Below, one piece after another: positions 22,277-33,799 of a stretch of 64,000 nucleotides of DNA. Source of the DNA: Paraspadella gotoi (Eukaryota > Chaetognatha); NCBI GenBank assembly GCA_051294375.1, contig CM119264.1, positions 26,632,008 to 26,696,007 of the forward strand, in the 5' to 3' direction. Every line of letters begins with the position of its first letter. Positions within the stretch are counted from its first letter, which is position 1. A program made the position numbers and the translations under genes. Under the pieces are notes generated by a model. It did not search any database and was not told the origin of the DNA. It worked only from the letters and a program-made list of their open reading frames with translations.

Positions 22277-23027
22277 TCTCTCTCTCTCTCTCTCAAATAT
22301 CGTTAGGGTATCATCACTCTTAGTAATTAGGTAATAAAACGTGTTAAACCTTCTGTTATCTTTCTTTCGTAAGGGAATTTTTTCTGACATTTCGAAATTT
22401 CTCCTTCGCTATTCGGTTTTTAAATCTTAATTTCCAGTTTAGCCGCGTCAGTCGTGAAGATTCTTTGTTCCCAGGTCACAATTTTGTGACCTGTTAAAAA
22501 AAGAACACAGAAATATATATTTCTTATTTTTGAAATGATAATACAATAAAAAACTAAAACTAACTAAATAAAAACATTAAATAACATTTTAGTAAACTTT
22601 TTTTTCGTTCGTTCGTTCGTTCCTTCAATTGTTCATTCATTGGTTTGTTCATAGGTCCGATATTAAGTCCGTTCGTCCATCCGTCAGTCCGTTTTTCCAG
22701 CCACGTCCCTCTTTCTCTTCTCCTTTTAAATTCAATAAAATTTAGATTCATCGGCGCTAAAATCATCAGCGCAAATTGCAGAAGACAGAAAGTCGAAAAC
22801 CTCATTACTTTCGATTCGAGTGATCGACAGATATACGTTTTTTTGTCGAGGCTCGTTCTCCATAAGAATAAATAAATATCGCGATGATGAGTTATGTACA
22901 TCTACGACTGCGGAAACATATTTTAATTATTTCCTTAAAACGGAAACTCGGCCTAAAATGTTTTTTCTTTCTTTATTACCTCACCTCAATGATTTTTGCT
23001 CTTTGGAGATTTTTGTTTTCGTGTGTC

Positions 23028-23195
23028 NNNNNNNNNNNNNNNNNNNNNNNNNNNNNNNNNNNNNNNNNNNNNNNNNNNNNNNNNNNNNNNNNNNNNNNNN
23101 NNNNNNNNNNNNNNNNNNNNNNNNNNNNNNNNNNNNNNNNNNNNNNNNNNNNNNNNNNNNNNNNNNNNNNNNNNNNNNNNNNNNNNNNNNNNNNN
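23028..23195. other. Assembly gap, 168 N
   Basis: N run shortly upstream of the 36-bp minisatellite. Confidence 0.99.
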
Positions 23196-23278
23196 CTTTC
23201 TCACCGCTGCGCGACAATTAACCCTCAACCGTCGATTCCTTTATTTCCAATCGAGACAGAGACTACGGGCAGCATTGG

Positions 23279-23452
23279 TGGCAGTTTTAGCAGTAGTGGC
23301 AGTAGTGGCATTAGTATCAGTTGTAGCACTAGTGACAGTAGTGGCATTAGTGTCAGTTGTAGCAATAGTGGCAGTAGTGGCATTAGTGTCAGTTGTAGCA
23401 CTAGTGGCAGTAGTGGCATTAATGTCAGTTGTAGCAATAGTGGTAGTAGTGA
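23279..23452 (+). repeat. 36-bp minisatellite, about five units
   Basis: The unit is AGTAGTGGCATTAGTGTCAG followed by TTGTAGCAATAGTGGC, repeated with small changes. One plus frame reads GISVSCSNSGSS per unit, another reads alternating Val/Ala, and the minus strand reads Leu-rich; all stay open because the period is a multiple of three. The array ends in GATATG followed by GTAAGG, a fair splice-donor match, so a Ser/Gly-rich coding exon cannot be excluded. The left side is limited by a gap. I favour a non-coding minisatellite. Confidence 0.75.
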
Positions 23453-23977
23453 TATGGTAAGGGTGTTCGACGATTGAGTGTTAGAAACGAAGATGAGATG
23501 CATAACGGCGGAGTGGAGGTGCAACGGTTGGTGGGGGAGGGAGGGAAGCGTCCGTAGATGGCGGTGGAATCGTTTCAGGTGCAAACCAGGTGTAACCTTG
23601 AAACTAAACGAGGTTTTTATGCGCCGCTTTTGAACCCAAGCGAACGGACGGCGAACGAGCGGCGAACGAGCGGCGAACGGGAGTTTTAACGGAAGGGAAC
23701 GATCCTCGCTTAGTTTTGTGATGCTTTTGTAATTTACGTCTTATGCGTTGGAGTCCGTATTGGACGCTTCTTTTTTAACTAATACTACTACTAAATACTA
23801 AATAGTAAATACGAAATCAGTTTCTGGACAAACGAAATAAAAACAATTAGTTTTTAGAGAACATATACACTGAACGTGAATAGTTTCTCTGTTAATTCAC
23901 GGAAATAAATTCGGATCCTTAGATTTTAATACTGAAACTGAAAAAACAAGCAAAAAGAAACCGAACTTATGATGATA

Positions 23978-24012
<35 letters not shown>

Positions 24013-24610
24013 GGTAGGACCGACGGGCCGTCGACGTCGACCCCCGCGACGGCCATTAGATCCTCCAGCCACGCCCACCATTGTCGCCCGACTTTTTAAT
24101 GGTCACTTTTCTCTTTTTCATCTCCTCTCTCTCCTTACCAGTCGCCTCCTCTCCCTATTTCGCCCTTACCTTCCTAATTTATTCAGCAGATGATAGGGTG
24201 AGTCGTCGTCTTCCGTTATAGTTTTGATATTTGGAGTCGAATGTTTCAATTTTGTGAAGCTTAAAGCGAAAATAATTGTTTCGTCTTCCTTCGTTATTTA
24301 TTTGAAGAAGATAACCTTTTTTTTCCGGGGAATTCAAACAAAAAAGGATTACAAATGAATACGGCGACTCTTTTTTGTAAAAAACGGAGTAGAAATATTC
24401 AATTATGAAACAAGTGGAAAATGAAACTAATTGTCTTTATGGCTATTCTAAACAAAACTAATTACAAAAAAGCTAAATGCATTCCTAACATTAAAACTAT
24501 GGCAATGGTTATCAGCTCTCTCAAAGTAGAATTAAAATCTTAATAAGGATATAACTACGGATGTCGTTGGAGTTTTCTTATCACCTTCACGCGACAAGTC
24601 ACGTGAACTG
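23453..24610. other. Gene-poor spacer with CGA tract
   Basis: Holds a short GGCGAACGA direct repeat (23648-23680), a near-perfect CGA tract (23978-24010) and AT-rich sequence. No gene seen. Confidence 0.6.
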
Positions 24611-25075
24611 NNNNNNNNNNNNNNNNNNNNNNNNNNNNNNNNNNNNNNNNNNNNNNNNNNNNNNNNNNNNNNNNNNNNNNNNNNNNNNNNNNNNNNNNNN
24701 NNNNNNNNNNNNNNNNNNNNNNNNNNNNNNNNNNNNNNNNNNNNNNNNNNNNNNNNNNNNNNNNNNNNNNNNNNNNNNNNNNNNNNNNNNNNNNNNNNNN
24801 NNNNNNNNNNNNNNNNNNNNNNNNNNNNNNNNNNNNNNNNNNNNNNNNNNNNNNNNNNNNNNNNNNNNNNNNNNNNNNNNNNNNNNNNNNNNNNNNNNNN
24901 NNNNNNNNNNNNNNNNNNNNNNNNNNNNNNNNNNNNNNNNNNNNNNNNNNNNNNNNNNNNNNNNNNNNNNNNNNNNNNNNNNNNNNNNNNNNNNNNNNNN
25001 NNNNNNNNNNNNNNNNNNNNNNNNNNNNNNNNNNNNNNNNNNNNNNNNNNNNNNNNNNNNNNNNNNNNNNNNNNN
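24611..25075. other. Assembly gap, 465 N (largest)
   Basis: Largest gap in the window. It lies immediately upstream of a consensus splice donor at 25118, so an exon could be partly hidden here. Confidence 0.99.
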
Positions 25076-25117
25076 GCTTCTCTCTTCACGTCGCGCCCGG
25101 ATCTCTCACGATAACAG

Positions 25118-25123
25118 GTAAGT
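25118..25123 (+). promoter_or_regulatory. Possible 5' splice site CAG|GTAAGT
   Basis: An exact match to the eukaryotic donor consensus follows 42 bases of non-repetitive sequence after the gap, and the downstream side becomes T-rich as introns often are. It could mark the end of an exon whose beginning is in the gap. No frame can be assigned. A single site match is weak evidence on its own. Confidence 0.3.
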
Positions 25124-25360
25124 CCCTCTCGCGGGGAAATTAAAATTCTCCTGAATAGGAATTCACACTTTTTCCTCCCTTACTCCCTTTTACTTTCTTT
25201 TTTCTTTCTTTCTTTCTTTCTTTCTCTCTCTTTTCGCAGTTTTCTCCCTTTATTTTTTTTCGCTCTTTTTGTTTAAAAATTTTCCATGCTTCGTTTATGC
25301 AAATTAGGACACGGTAGAAGGGTTTTTTATTTTGAACGTAAACTTCGGTTAATACACATA

Positions 25361-25398
<38 letters not shown>

Positions 25399-25487
25399 NN
25401 NNNNNNNNNNNNNNNNNNNNNNNNNNNNNNNNNNNNNNNNNNNNNNNNNNNNNNNNNNNNNNNNNNNNNNNNNNNNNNNNNNNNNNN
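25399..25487. other. Assembly gap, 89 N, inside CT microsatellite
   Basis: Pure CT repeat on both sides (25366-25398 and 25488-25515), so the missing part is probably more CT repeat. Confidence 0.99.
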
Positions 25488-26075
25488 TCTCTCTCTCTCT
25501 CTCTCTCTCTCTCGCTCTCGTGACAAGCATATTTTCTACGACGTTCCGATAGAGTTTTAATTAAGTTTAGGTTAAACTATTCACATGGTTATTGTTTTCT
25601 TGATTACAAAGTGTTTCAAAGCGGAAAGTTTTATCAAAAATTATCTAAAATGGAGAGTTAGGATAGGAGCATCGTGGTAGGAAGCAAATTTTCTAGAGAA
25701 GGAAATGAAGAAATAAAGAGAAAAATGAACGAAAGAAAGAAATAAATCGAAAGAAGTTGCAAAGATCGAACATAAGTCAGAAAAACAAAACAAAGAAGAA
25801 AGAAAATTTAGAAAAAAAATAGAAAATTTTTTTTCAAATTAAAACTGACTCAGAAATTAGGAAGCGTTAAGAGGAAAAAAAATTTAAGCTAAATATCAAA
25901 AAAGGGTAGAAAAATAAAAGTTTTCTAAAAAATAGAGAAGCAGACAAGAAAAATAAAAAAAATGAAAAAAGAAAAGAAAAATGGAAAGAAAAAAAATAAA
26001 GGGAGCGAGAAAAAAAGAAAAGAAGAAAGGGAGAGAAAGGGTGGGTGAAGAAAGAAGAAAGAAAGGGAGAAAGAA

Positions 26076-26363
26076 NNNNNNNNNNNNNNNNNNNNNNNNN
26101 NNNNNNNNNNNNNNNNNNNNNNNNNNNNNNNNNNNNNNNNNNNNNNNNNNNNNNNNNNNNNNNNNNNNNNNNNNNNNNNNNNNNNNNNNNNNNNNNNNNN
26201 NNNNNNNNNNNNNNNNNNNNNNNNNNNNNNNNNNNNNNNNNNNNNNNNNNNNNNNNNNNNNNNNNNNNNNNNNNNNNNNNNNNNNNNNNNNNNNNNNNNN
26301 NNNNNNNNNNNNNNNNNNNNNNNNNNNNNNNNNNNNNNNNNNNNNNNNNNNNNNNNNNNNNNN
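26076..26363. other. Assembly gap, 288 N
   Basis: Flanked by GAAAGAAAGGGAGAAAGAA-type purine sequence on the left and AAAGAGAGAG on the right. Confidence 0.99.
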
Positions 26364-27205
26364 AAAGAGAGAGATCCGAACACACTAGCACCCCCGCCCA
26401 GCTGGCATTTAAGAATCTCGAGCGTCCTCAGGCGCTTTTCCGTCCTCACTTGATTTGTTCTCGTCTCGATTCTTTTTCGCTGCTTTTTTTTAACTGTTGC
26501 TTCGTTATTAAACGTATTCTTGGGCGCAATCTTCGGCATGGGCGGATGTTGCAATCACTGGCAACCAATCTTTCCTTTCCGCCTTGTTCCGGTTGCAAAA
26601 TAGTCTTTCAGTTAATTCATGCACCTTTCAGATTTGTTTCGTCTTCTCTCTCTCTCTCGTCTCGCTCATATCTCTCTCTCTCTCATCTCTCTTCTCTCTC
26701 TCATCGGCTCGATCAATCTTCTCTCTCTCTTTTATTCATATCATTCCCTCCATCAACCATTCACGATTCTTCTTATTCTCCGCCTTCCAGAGATTTTCTC
26801 TCTCCTCCCCGATCGTTGAACCGAGAGTTTCACTTTCATTCCACTTTAATCTCCTCGCCACATTCCCCCCCCCCGGGCACACTTGGACACCCTAGATACT
26901 TAGCATCGGTCTAAGGGTCAAGTCTGGGTCTGGGTCTGGGTCTAGTTCTAGGTCAGGTTATCTTCACATCATTGACTGCAATAAAATGTCTAAACACCAT
27001 TTAACCTGATCAAACCCCCAAAGCCCCTTTCCACCCTCGTAACCCCAACCACCCTGGATTCTCACTCACCAACGCCGAGGTCTAATTTCGGGTCGGAGCG
27101 TGAAGACGTGAAGACAGTGAAGACGTGAAGGCCGTGAAACGGAGAAGGATTTACTCTCACGGATTAAGAATCCGTCGCTTGGAAAATCACAAAGAAAGAT
27201 CCCTG

Positions 27206-27208
<3 letters not shown>

Positions 27209-27260
<52 letters not shown>
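27209..27260 (+). repeat. CT microsatellite, 52 bases, perfect
   Basis: Uninterrupted CT dinucleotide tract. Confidence 0.98.
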
Positions 27261-27263
<3 letters not shown>

Positions 27264-27692
27264 CTTGACCAAATTGTAATTTTTTCGAATGAGTTTTCCC
27301 CACCAGTTTTAAATTTTCTCATTGCAAAATCTCCCGGTAAAAGTTAAAACTTTTTTCCCTTCGAATTTCACAAAAGTTCATTTTCTGGTTTGAGATTCAT
27401 TTCTTTCTCGAAATTGTTTTGAGGACAAAATCGTTTGAACGCGGTGGTGGAATATCTTAGAAATGGGATTTAGTAACTTTTATAATTCACCGTTTAATAT
27501 ATTCGCATACAAAATATAATAGTTTTAAAATATTCAAAGACAATGAATACATAAAAACTAAACCGAAAAAAAAAAGGAATGCGTTTCTCAATTCTTCTCC
27601 CTCTTTCTTTCGGCTAAACCCTCTTTACCCTAAAAAACAAATCCCCTCCAATTTTTTTTTTGGTCCATATTTGTATTTGGGATTTGGACAGA

Positions 27693-27697
<5 letters not shown>

Positions 27698-27743
<46 letters not shown>
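27698..27743 (+). repeat. CGA trinucleotide microsatellite
   Basis: About fifteen perfect GAC units ending in GACGATG. One of the longest perfect CGA-type tracts in the window. Confidence 0.97.
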
Positions 27744-27842
27744 TGTCCTTCGTCCACTGATTTATGCTTCTCGGTTCGCGCCAAACAGCTGCCGCGCTAA
27801 TTCTTGTTACGGGACGCGCCTACGAGAGAGAGAGAGAGAGGA

Positions 27843-27873
<31 letters not shown>

Positions 27874-28368
27874 GAGAGAGAGGAGAGAAGAGAGAGAGAG
27901 AGAAGAGACTTTAACAGCTGGATAATGGTTAAAACAGGTTTCTTCACTCCCTCCCTCCGATGACGAAAACAAGTGGTTTAACATTTTGACGGATGATCAG
28001 ACGAAAAGAAAACGAAGGGGGGGCGAGGGCGAGGAGGAGGAGGAGGAGAGGGGAGAAGAGGAGCGGAAGGAGTTATTAGGTGAAAATGGGAGAAGAAAGA
28101 GAGAAAGAGAGAGAGACGAGAAGAGAGAGAGAGAAGAGAGAGAAGAGAGAGAGAGAAGATGGCGGAAAATAAGGGGAGGGGAAAGTGTTTTTTTTTTTTC
28201 GAGATAGTTGGAACTCGAACAGAAAGACCGACCGACCTGACCCAGACGCGCGACCGACCAGACCGACCGACCCGACGATGAATGGCTCGTTATTTCGCGT
28301 TCTGGAACAACAAACGAGTTTTGGCTTAGGGTTAATGAAGAGAGAATAGAGAGAAGAGACAAGAGAGT

Positions 28369-28426
<58 letters not shown>

Positions 28427-28935
28427 GAGAGAGAGAGAGGGGAGAGAGAAACGAGAAGTAATAAAAAACGGAGGTCGTTTCAAGGTCTCAAGTTTCGTCT
28501 CAAGTTTTGTTAATATTTTTTTCAACATCAAGTTTTATGTCAGTCGTTGCATATAACAACACAACAACAGCGACGTTCAACTGTCTTTTTCTCATCTAAA
28601 TTCTCGCCTTGATCTATTTCCATCTCTCGCAGTAAACGCGATGCCACGCCCACGAAGCGTCAACTTCTTTTCGCATTCGGTTTCATATTTGGTTTCTGTC
28701 TTAATTTCCGGCCTCTTGTATCACTACATCATTTGACTGTGTTTTACTGAAACAACTCTTCACTTACTGAACGGTTGTCGCTGAGTTTTCACGAGCTACT
28801 TTCAAACGTAGCTCTATAGTTGACAAACTTTTTGGCTTCAAGAAGCTATATAACGTAGCCTCAATTCTTCACTGTATTTTTATCCCACTCTTTAGTAGCG
28901 CGAGACGCTGAAGCCGGGAACATAGGAACCGGTGT

Positions 28936-29135
28936 TTGATACGGATCCACCTCCTGTCGGCCTTCATATCCGGTTCCCCCTCCCGGTCAGCCTTCATATC
29001 CGGTTCCCCCTCCCGTCAGCCTTCATATCCGGTTCCACCTCCCAGTTGGCCTACATATCCGGATCAACCTCCTGTCGGCTTTCATATCCGGTTCCCCCAT
29101 TCCCGGTCGGCCTTCATATCCGGTTCCCCCTCCAG
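28936..29135 (+). repeat. VNTR, ~30-bp units with TCATATCCGGTTCC
   Basis: Six to seven tandem units built on CGGCCTTCATATCCGGTTCC followed by CCCTCCCGGT, with small substitutions and one-base length changes. A related but more diverged array continues at 29366-29665 after a SINE-like insert. Both shifted plus-strand frames remain open for 70 codons, which reflects the repeat rather than a gene. Confidence 0.9.
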
Positions 29136-29193
29136 GTAAGCCGGTAATGAGGAATTGCGTAAGTTTACCCCGCCTATAAACATGATACCTTCA

Positions 29194-29345
29194 GGCATGA
29201 CCCGGTGGCTCATTGAGTAAAGCCATCACCTGATGACCACTAGATACTGGGTTCAATCCCAACCCAGTACCTACCCTGTGTGAAGCGTGAGGACCGCCTT
29301 GGGAAGCGTGAGAGGGCATAGAAGTTACGGATAGTAGTCTTCAGC
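29194..29345 (+). mobile_element. tRNA-derived SINE-like element
   Basis: A 5' tRNA-related head contains a pol III A box (TGGCTCATTGAG, 29206-29217) and a near-perfect B box (GGTTCAATCCC, 29250-29260) at tRNA-like spacing. A non-tRNA tail with an internal GAAGCGTGAGGACC / GGAAGCGTGAGAGG duplication follows. It does not fold as a complete tRNA, so a SINE is more likely than a functional tRNA gene. The boundaries are approximate, and I see no A-rich tail or clear target-site duplication. It lies between two halves of a VNTR. Confidence 0.55.
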
Positions 29346-29365
29346 CTACTTAGTGCCTTATCCAC

Positions 29366-29665
29366 AAACGGTTCTGTCTTCATATCCATTTTGGACTCCT
29401 AAGACCGACAGGCCTTCTCGTCACTATTGGTTTCCCCTCCCGACAGCCCTTTCCATCCGATTCCACCTCTCATCTGGCCTTCACATCCGGTTCTATCTCG
29501 TGGCAGGCCTTCATATCCATTTTGGCCTCCTAAGACGGACAGGTCTTCTCGTCACTATTGGTTCCCCCTCCCGACAGGCCTTTCCATCCGGTTCCACCTC
29601 CCATCTGGCCTTTCCATCCGGTTCCACCTCCCATCTGGCCTTCACATCCGGTTCCGGTTCCGTTT
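29366..29665 (+). repeat. VNTR, diverged second half, ~30-bp and ~130-bp periods
   Basis: Units such as CTTTCCATCCGGTTCCACCT and CCCATCTGGC repeat three or more times. A longer block (TTCATATCCATTTTGG, CTCCTAAGACGGACAGG, CTTCTCGTCACTATTGGTT) occurs twice, about 125-130 bases apart, giving a higher-order period. It shares the TATCCGGTTCC core with 28936-29135. Confidence 0.85.
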
Positions 29666-29811
29666 CCCTCGCGGCGTCAGAAGCGAAGAAAAAACTGCGT
29701 CGTCGGCAGATTTTCTTCGGACGCGCGTCGAGGAAAAATAAAAAGGTTTTACTTTGGGGCTTTTGAGAAAAGGCGAGACTAAGAGGGTTGAGAAAGAGAC
29801 GTGCCATGGTC

Positions 29812-30025
29812 CAAACATTTACGTGCAATCGCGCGTAAGTGAAAAAAAAAACTAAGGTGCAATTACATGCTGGGGCAAAAGCATTGAGTGCAATCGAGCG
29901 TAGTGGAGGAAAGCTTTACATACAATCAGCTTGCTATCACGCGTAAAGGAGGAAAACTTTTTGAGCAAGAGAAAGCTTTGCGTGCAATCGCGCACAAGGA
30001 TGAAAAGCTTTACGCGCGAATTAGC
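29812..30025 (+). repeat. Degenerate repeat with GTGCAATCGCGCG units
   Basis: GTGCAATCGCGCGTAAGTGA and variants (GTGCAATTACATGC, GTGCAATCGAGCGTAGTGGA, GTGCAATCGCGCACAAGGAT) recur about every 40-50 bases, often followed by GAAAGCTTTAC. This is an old, decayed tandem array. Confidence 0.6.
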
Positions 30026-30255
30026 TAACGTGCGAATGTTCTTCGAGCGAATCGGAGACCGGGACGTGTGTGGCTTAAGTGCTTCGCTTTTTAAATCCGC
30101 AGGTGCGACGCGCACGCGACACTCTCGAATAAAAACAAAAGACACGAGAGGAAATTCGCGTCGCTTGAAGTCGACGTCGGAGGTCGCGACAGGTGCAGAG
30201 CGTCGACGACGGATGCAGAGACGAAGCAGCTGTTGACGCGAGAGAAAGAGAAAGA

Positions 30256-30295
<40 letters not shown>

Positions 30296-30532
30296 TTCAA
30301 TATTTGGACAAGAACCAAAACAATAAAAAAGAAATGAAGCGAGTTTTAATGTCTCTACAAATTTTTAGAGACCTAGAGAATTACTTGATATGTTTTTATT
30401 GAAAATAAAGTAAAACACTTGGAGCTTCAATGAGCTTTTCCCACTTTTTATCACTCAACCTTTTATTTTTTACGGAAATTCGATTGAGTGAAACGTGACA
30501 TTGCGAACGGACCGAGAGAGAGAGAGAGAGAG

Positions 30533-30736
30533 NNNNNNNNNNNNNNNNNNNNNNNNNNNNNNNNNNNNNNNNNNNNNNNNNNNNNNNNNNNNNNNNNNNN
30601 NNNNNNNNNNNNNNNNNNNNNNNNNNNNNNNNNNNNNNNNNNNNNNNNNNNNNNNNNNNNNNNNNNNNNNNNNNNNNNNNNNNNNNNNNNNNNNNNNNNN
30701 NNNNNNNNNNNNNNNNNNNNNNNNNNNNNNNNNNNN
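30533..30736. other. Assembly gap, 204 N, at GA microsatellite
   Basis: GAGAGAGA directly precedes the gap. Confidence 0.99.
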
Positions 30737-30944
30737 TACATACACATTTTTTTCACACACTCGAGCGTTTCTTTTCCTCCAAAACTGTTTTTGCTTTTTT
30801 TATTTCCATTTTCAACAGCGAATTTCGGTTTTTTTTTTAATAGAAAAAAACTTAATCGAAAGAAGTTGGAAAATCGAAATGCGGATTAAACTTCTGATGG
30901 AGATTCGGAAATTTGTCTCCCGTGGTGAAAAGAGAGAGAGAGAG

Positions 30945-31090
30945 NNNNNNNNNNNNNNNNNNNNNNNNNNNNNNNNNNNNNNNNNNNNNNNNNNNNNNNN
31001 NNNNNNNNNNNNNNNNNNNNNNNNNNNNNNNNNNNNNNNNNNNNNNNNNNNNNNNNNNNNNNNNNNNNNNNNNNNNNNNNNNNNNNNNNN
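30945..31090. other. Assembly gap, 146 N, inside GA microsatellite
   Basis: GA repeat on both sides. Confidence 0.99.
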
Positions 31091-31122
<32 letters not shown>

Positions 31123-32270
31123 GAGAGCAGCAATTGATTTTGATTGACATCTCTTCTGGCATCCAAGTTTTGACAAGAACTTTTTTGGTTGGGCTCTGCG
31201 TTTTTTTTAGCTCTATTCAATTTCCATCTTCCATAGTGACTAAAACTTATCTATACTTTCGCCAGGTTGTCAGGTTGAATTCATATTTTTTTTCAAATAT
31301 TCTCTGTCTCATTCTCTCTCTCTGTCCAGATCTCTCTCTCTCTGTCCAGATCTCTCTCTCTCTATCTCTCACCTTTCCCGACAATTACTTTCCTCGTCTA
31401 CCGTCGACTTAATCATCTTTATCCAAAAGTAAACAAGTTATTTGCCTCCGCCGAAATTCCTTTGGGTTAGAATAGTCTCTCACTCTCTCTCTCTCTTTTT
31501 CTCTCTCTTTCAATAAATAAGGGACGAGGGATCAGAAAACAAATGAGGGAATGTAGACGGTCTCGATTCTTTTATCTCTTCTATCTTTTTTCGTTCATAT
31601 CTGAATCTATCTTTCTTTCTTTTCTTACCTCATTTTCCTGACCTTCTTTATTCCTTTGCTCATTTCTCATCTCTCATTAAATTTCCTTTTTTTTTTCAAC
31701 TTTAGTTCAACAAAATCTAAATCTCGTTATTTTTCCCCTATTTCCTTTCCCTAGTCATTTTTCATAAAATTCACTGTCTGTATACCTTTATATGGCATTT
31801 CATTCTTTCTTTCTTCAATTGTTACCCACATTCCAATCCTCTTTTTTCGCCTGTGACCTCTCTCTCTCTCTCTTCCTCCTCCTCTTCTCTCTCTTCTCAT
31901 CTCTCTCTCTCTCAATCTCTCTCCTCCTCTCTCTCTCTCTCTCTCTCTCGGCGGATTATGAAATTTGTTACAGTTGTCATCTCAGAGGCTTTAAAAAGCT
32001 TTCGGACCTTAAACGCCTCCTTTGTTTGACAAAAGGAGCGTTTTTTCCGGCTCTGGTCCCCCCCCCATTTTTTGTTGCTTACCAGATTGGAAGAGGCGGC
32101 CGACAGAAAAAAATCCCGAGGACAGAACGGACTATACCAACGCCTCCTGCCTTACCCTAAAATTCAGAACGTAACCCAGTCGAGAAATAAGTATTAATCC
32201 TGTAATGTGATTTTTTTTGTAATGTTAATCGTTTTCGGGAACGTATTTTTTTAAGTTTGTACTCATCAGG

Positions 32271-32272
<2 letters not shown>

Positions 32273-32334
<62 letters not shown>
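32273..32334 (+). repeat. CT microsatellite, 62 bases
   Basis: Perfect dinucleotide tract. Confidence 0.98.
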
Positions 32335-32337
<3 letters not shown>

Positions 32338-33085
32338 TCTCGAGGTAAACAAAGATAAAGCATAGTCTTTTCGCCCCCAGTGTCTCTTCATGAATATTAA
32401 CGAGGATAAGGTTCGGGTGAGGCTCAAGGGGCGAGAGCGAACTCACCCGCCGGTCTGACTCAAATCGCTGGGGTGAGAGAGAATTTTGTTTTCGAGGTTT
32501 GGTCTCGGATGAATCCCAGGACTTAAGAGTCAACCTACTCACAAAATAAATTAATATTTAATTTAAAGCTGAGGCAAAGAAAATCTTTTTGAACATAGTG
32601 TGTTGAACACTATGTTTTTGGTTCGTTTTTTTGTGTTTTTTTTTTTATGAGCAACAACAAGGTCAGAAAAAGGCAATCAGCACCAGTGAGTCTAACAAAA
32701 TACGTAATAACAAGACTGATATCTCCAACTGGGGCAACAAGGTTCAACGCTTTCCCAGTTTCCTTTGTTTCTCCATTTTTTCCCATTTAGACCGAGATTC
32801 TCCAAACGCCAAAGGATAAAAATTGCATTCGTTCGGAAAAAAAAAGAAATTGAGAGAAAATCGCGATTAAAAATAACTCGGTTGAATTTACGACGAAGAT
32901 AAAAAGGCGAGATTCCCTGTTATGAGTTCACAGCATCCGAGACTTTGTCCGTGAAAAGACAAAGTAAACGTGAAATACGTCGAAGATTCTGTCTTCAATA
33001 CGTTTTATTTAAAATTGAACGATATTAAATAAGCGCCTAATTAGTCAGGCGATATAATGATTATATATATTATATACGCTATATT

Positions 33086-33110
33086 ATATTCGATAATAAT
33101 TATCGAATAT
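33086..33110. other. AT-rich palindrome, 12-bp arms
   Basis: ATATTCGATAAT and ATTATCGAATAT flank a single central base. It lies in a 60-bp AT-rich patch and may form a cruciform. No function can be assigned. Confidence 0.6.
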
Positions 33111-33361
33111 TATTTGACAGCCGATCATGAAAAAATATTATAAATTATTCTGTGTAAATTCTATCAAAACAAACAAACAAACAAACAAAGAAACCAACAA
33201 AAACAAAAACAGAAGTCGCGCAATCGATCACGCCCCCTTCCCCCCCCCCTCACTTCGAAGCCTCGTCTTTAAACACGATATCGTTTTGTTTTTTGGTTTT
33301 TTTCGTTAAATTTCTGGCCGCTGACGAATTGAATCACAACTGTTGACTTTATCGACGTTTA

Positions 33362-33498
33362 CGAGGCGACGTCACCGTAACGGGGTTACGTAACGCGGTC
33401 GTTGACGCGGCGACGTCAGCGTCACGGGGTTACTTAACGCGTTCGTTGACGCGGCGACGTCAGCGTAACGGGGTTACGTAACGCGGTCGTTGACGCGA
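33362..33498 (+). repeat. 44-bp satellite array S1 with TTACGTAA and GACGTCA motifs
   Basis: About three tandem 44-bp units: GCGGCGACGTCAGCGTAACG, GGGTTACGTAACGCGG, TCGTTGAC. Each unit contains GACGTCA (CRE-like) and most contain the perfect palindrome TTACGTAA, matching bZIP (CREB/PAR/C/EBP-type) sites. There are only a few substitutions between units (TTACTTAA in one). Confidence 0.85.
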
Positions 33499-33604
33499 TT
33501 AGAATCACTCGGTGCGAAATTCCATCTATAGATGACGCCATCGGCTTTTTGTAATCAATCTGCTTGATGAGGTCATTGACTTTATCTTCATTACTTTTTC
33601 CAGC

Positions 33605-33692
<88 letters not shown>
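33605..33692 (+). repeat. TTA trinucleotide microsatellite, 88 bases
   Basis: Perfect tract of about 29 units. It produces a poly-Ile ORF (33564-33821) that is not a gene. Confidence 0.98.
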
Positions 33693-33799
33693 GAAGGTTC
33701 TGCAATGCCCGACTACAGTAGTATCAAAACTCCACAGTTGACTTGTAACGTTTTAAAAATCGAAAATCCAGGAATTACTCCTGTTGACGTATGTGACGT

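Larger units (their letters stand above)
20832..23027. other. Gene-poor stretch with gaps and CT repeats
   Basis: AT-rich sequence to 21230, the poly-Ala candidate on the minus strand, CGA-type degenerate repeats (21505-21605), CT microsatellites broken by gaps (21740-22295), then AT-rich sequence with a short TTCG tract (22605-22622). No further gene found. Confidence 0.55.
25516..28935. other. Gene-poor stretch with purine/pyrimidine tracts
   Basis: A/G-rich sequence before the gap at 26076-26363, CT-rich sequence (26640-26830), a TCTGGG repeat (26924-26942), a 52-base CT tract (27209-27260), a CGA tract (27698-27743), GA-rich blocks (27823-27906, 28098-28160, 28369-28440) and unremarkable sequence to 28935. 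No convincing gene. Confidence 0.6.
30026..33361. other. Gene-poor stretch with two gaps and CT/GA tracts
   Basis: Contains GA tracts (30240-30290, 30514-30532, 31091-31118), two gaps, CT-rich sequence (31310-31370, 31858-31950), a 62-base CT tract (32273-32334), a 10-bp-arm hairpin (32592-32616) and a 12-bp-arm palindrome (33086-33110). No ORF passes beyond repeat translations. I see no gene. Confidence 0.6.

Noticed and set aside
29194-29270. Functional tRNA gene
   Set aside because: A and B boxes are present, but the sequence does not fold into a full cloverleaf with a proper acceptor stem and anticodon arm; a SINE head fits better.
32592-32616. Hairpin AACATAGTGT / ACACTATGTT as a small RNA or terminator
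   Set aside because: 10-bp arms and a 5-base loop are too short for a microRNA precursor and arise by chance in a window this size.
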